A stretch of DNA of 64,000 bases from Azolla caroliniana (taxonomy: Eukaryota; Polypodiophyta). The stretch lies in NCBI GenBank assembly GCA_043228905.1, contig JBHGNT010000006.1:10416001-10480000 (forward strand), written 5' to 3'. The notes below the pieces were generated by a model. It did no database searches and was not told where the DNA came from. It saw only the letters and a program-made list of their open reading frames with translations. The translations under genes and the position numbers were made by a program. Below, in pieces: positions 62,405 to 64,000 of this stretch (position 1 is its first letter; each line of letters starts with the position of its first letter).

Positions 62405-64000
62405 TCCAACCAAAAAAGGAGCCGTTTGGTTGGACAACCCTAGATCTGTGCAGCCCATTAGTGGTTTCATTCCCTCTAAGGAAGTTAGCAATGTGTTCTT
62501 AGCTCAAGTAACAGTTAGTACTAAAATTACCCCTCTAGTACATGTCTTAGCACTCCTAGATTCTGGAGCTAATTCTTGCTTTATGGATAGGAATGTTGCC
62601 CAAGCTCATCAGATATCCCTAAGAAAACTCCCTTGTCTAGCCTTTGTAGTAGTCATTGATGGTCGTCCCATTGCTTCCGAAAATATCATAGAAGAGTCAG
62701 AGCCAGTTAATATTGTCCTAGATAATTTAGCATGTGTAATATCATTTAATATAATTAGTAGCCCAGAACATCCCATTGTTTTGGGATTACCATGGTTTGA
62801 ATTACATAACCCAAACATAGATTGGAGAACAAGAGAAATCCGGTATGGACAAACCCGAGGATCTACTCATAGGATTGCAACCATTTCGCTACATCAATTG
62901 TGTGAGGAATGATGCAAGGAACCAATGTTCGTCTTCACGGTATTAGTAAAACCTTCCAACACCATGAAAGAGGAATCCACAGTTCAACTTCTAGAGAAGT
63001 ATTGTCATTTTGCCGATGTGTTCGATAAGGTACAAGACAATACGCTTCCTCACCACCGACCGTATGATTGCCCCATTGATTTACAACAGGGAAAAGAGCT
63101 ACCATGGGGACTGATCTAGAACTTGTCACCAACCAAGCTAGAAGTCCTTCGAACCTATATAGAGGAGAATCTAGCAAACGGTTTCATTTGACATTCGAAA
63201 TCTCTAGCCGCCGCACCCATTTTCTCTGTCAAGAAAATGGATGGATCACTTCGTCGCGTCGTAGATTACTGTGGCTTGATTAAGGTCGCCATTAGGAATA
63301 GGTATGCACTCCCCCTTATCTCAAGTCTTTAGAATGGATCAACAGTGCAAGGTTCTTCACAAAGATCGATTTACGAGGAGCATATAACCTCGTACAGATC
63401 TGACCAGGAGATGCATGGAAGACCGCGTTTCACACTAGATATGGGCACTAGTATACGGTCATGCCATTCGGTCTCACTAATGCGCCAGTAGTCTTCCAGC
63501 ACATGGCAAATGATATATTCCGAGATCTCTTGGATGTTTTTTTGATCATATATTTAGATGATCTATTGGTTTATTCGAAGACCCAAGAATAGCATGATTC
63601 TCATGTACTGTTAGTACTAAAACGGCTTTGAGAACACAGTCTTTATGCAAAACTGAAAAAATGTAGTTTCGAGTGCAACCAAGTGGAATTTCTAGGCTAC
63701 GTCATCTCCTCAGAATGCATCTCTATGGATCTAGCTAAGGTCAAATTTGTGGTAGAGTGGCAAACTCCACATTCGTTGCAAGATGTGCAATGATTTTTAG
63801 GCTTTGCCAATTTTTACCGCAAGTTTATACAGGATTACTCGAAGCTTATTCTGCCTCTCACACAGATTACCAAGAAAGGGCAGTCGTTTGTTTAGTCTAA
63901 AGAAGTGGACATGTCTTTTGAGAGTCTTAAGAAGGCATTTACATTAGCTCCTATCCTAGCCCATTCTGATCCGAAAAAACCGTTCATCATTGAGGCAGAC
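62405..64000 (+). pseudogene. Pol of chromovirus III-2, partial
   Basis: Protease segment at 62430-62912 (LALLDSGANSCFMDRNVAQA, IVLGLPWFELH) with an intact DSGA. After a TGA, 62925-63119 and shifted frames to 64000 show RT motifs including [13 protein letters not shown] near 63555-63590 and [20 protein letters not shown]. Multiple stops mean it is inactive; RNase H onward is outside the window. Confidence 0.85.

Larger units (their letters stand above)
59587..64000 (+). mobile_element. Chromovirus III-2, decayed copy, runs past right edge
   Basis: LTR 59587-60072, gag start at 60161, interruption by a family II solo LTR, then gag, protease and RT fragments to the window end. It is clearly homologous to III-1 but has many stops and indels, so it is an older insertion. 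It is inserted in the DUF7869-like gene; the far flank is outside the window. Confidence 0.9.

Overview
The window is a stack of nested LTR retrotransposons, mostly decayed, with one DNA-transposon-like component. I see no intact host gene, rRNA gene or functional tRNA gene. The setting looks like a streptophyte nuclear genome: two families have primer sites matching plant tRNA-Trp, several have sites for initiator tRNA-Met, and plant-type Ty1/copia elements are abundant. Two lineages have relatives I associate with fungi or early-diverging plants (a gypsy group with an RT block reading PKKNGSLRFIQDLQP, and a Tf1/sushi-like chromovirus). A non-seed plant or charophyte therefore seems more likely than a flowering plant, but this is inference and the species is not determinable here.

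Layout: (1) 1-1271, the gag start, primer site and 5' LTR of a minus-strand gypsy element (family I), running off the left edge. (2) 2243-26488, copia element C (+). Its 5' LTR is split by gypsy element B (minus, family II, 2644-15010). B's own 5' LTR is split by a 4.0 kb element with terminal inverted repeats (10287-14322) that carries a palindrome array. C's pol is split by an LTR-like block F (about 17574-18590) and by copia element D (18663-24336, TSD CATGA). (3) 26489-28215, copia fragments and degenerate LTRs. (4) 28216-40847, gypsy element I (minus), split by its relative H (29511-39660). Both carry a coiled-coil ORF downstream of pol. (5) 40848-57452, copia J (minus), split in gag by chromovirus K (44307-57074, TSD GTGTA). 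K is itself split by Tf1/sushi-like chromovirus III-1 (46980-52638, TSD GTTGG) and by a family I solo LTR (56335-57056). (6) 57453-59586, a decayed gene encoding a DUF7869-like protein. (7) 59587-64000, a second, decayed copy of chromovirus III, split in gag by a family II solo LTR (60336-61454).

Chromovirus III-1 is the only nearly complete coding element. It has 426-bp LTRs with five differences counted by eye, a gag ORF with one stop, a -1 frameshift signal and a 1190-codon pol ending in a chromodomain.

The observations I rate highest are: (a) the TIR element at 10.3-14.3 kb contains a degenerate copy of the C-terminus of the DUF7869-like gene at 57.8-59.6 kb, suggesting one uncharacterised transposon family; (b) elements H and I share a long coiled-coil ORF 3' of integrase; (c) chromovirus III lacks a tRNA primer site but has an 11-nt self-complementarity suited to self-priming; (d) three unrelated LTR families each carry a tRNA-like box A/box B block antisense to the element.
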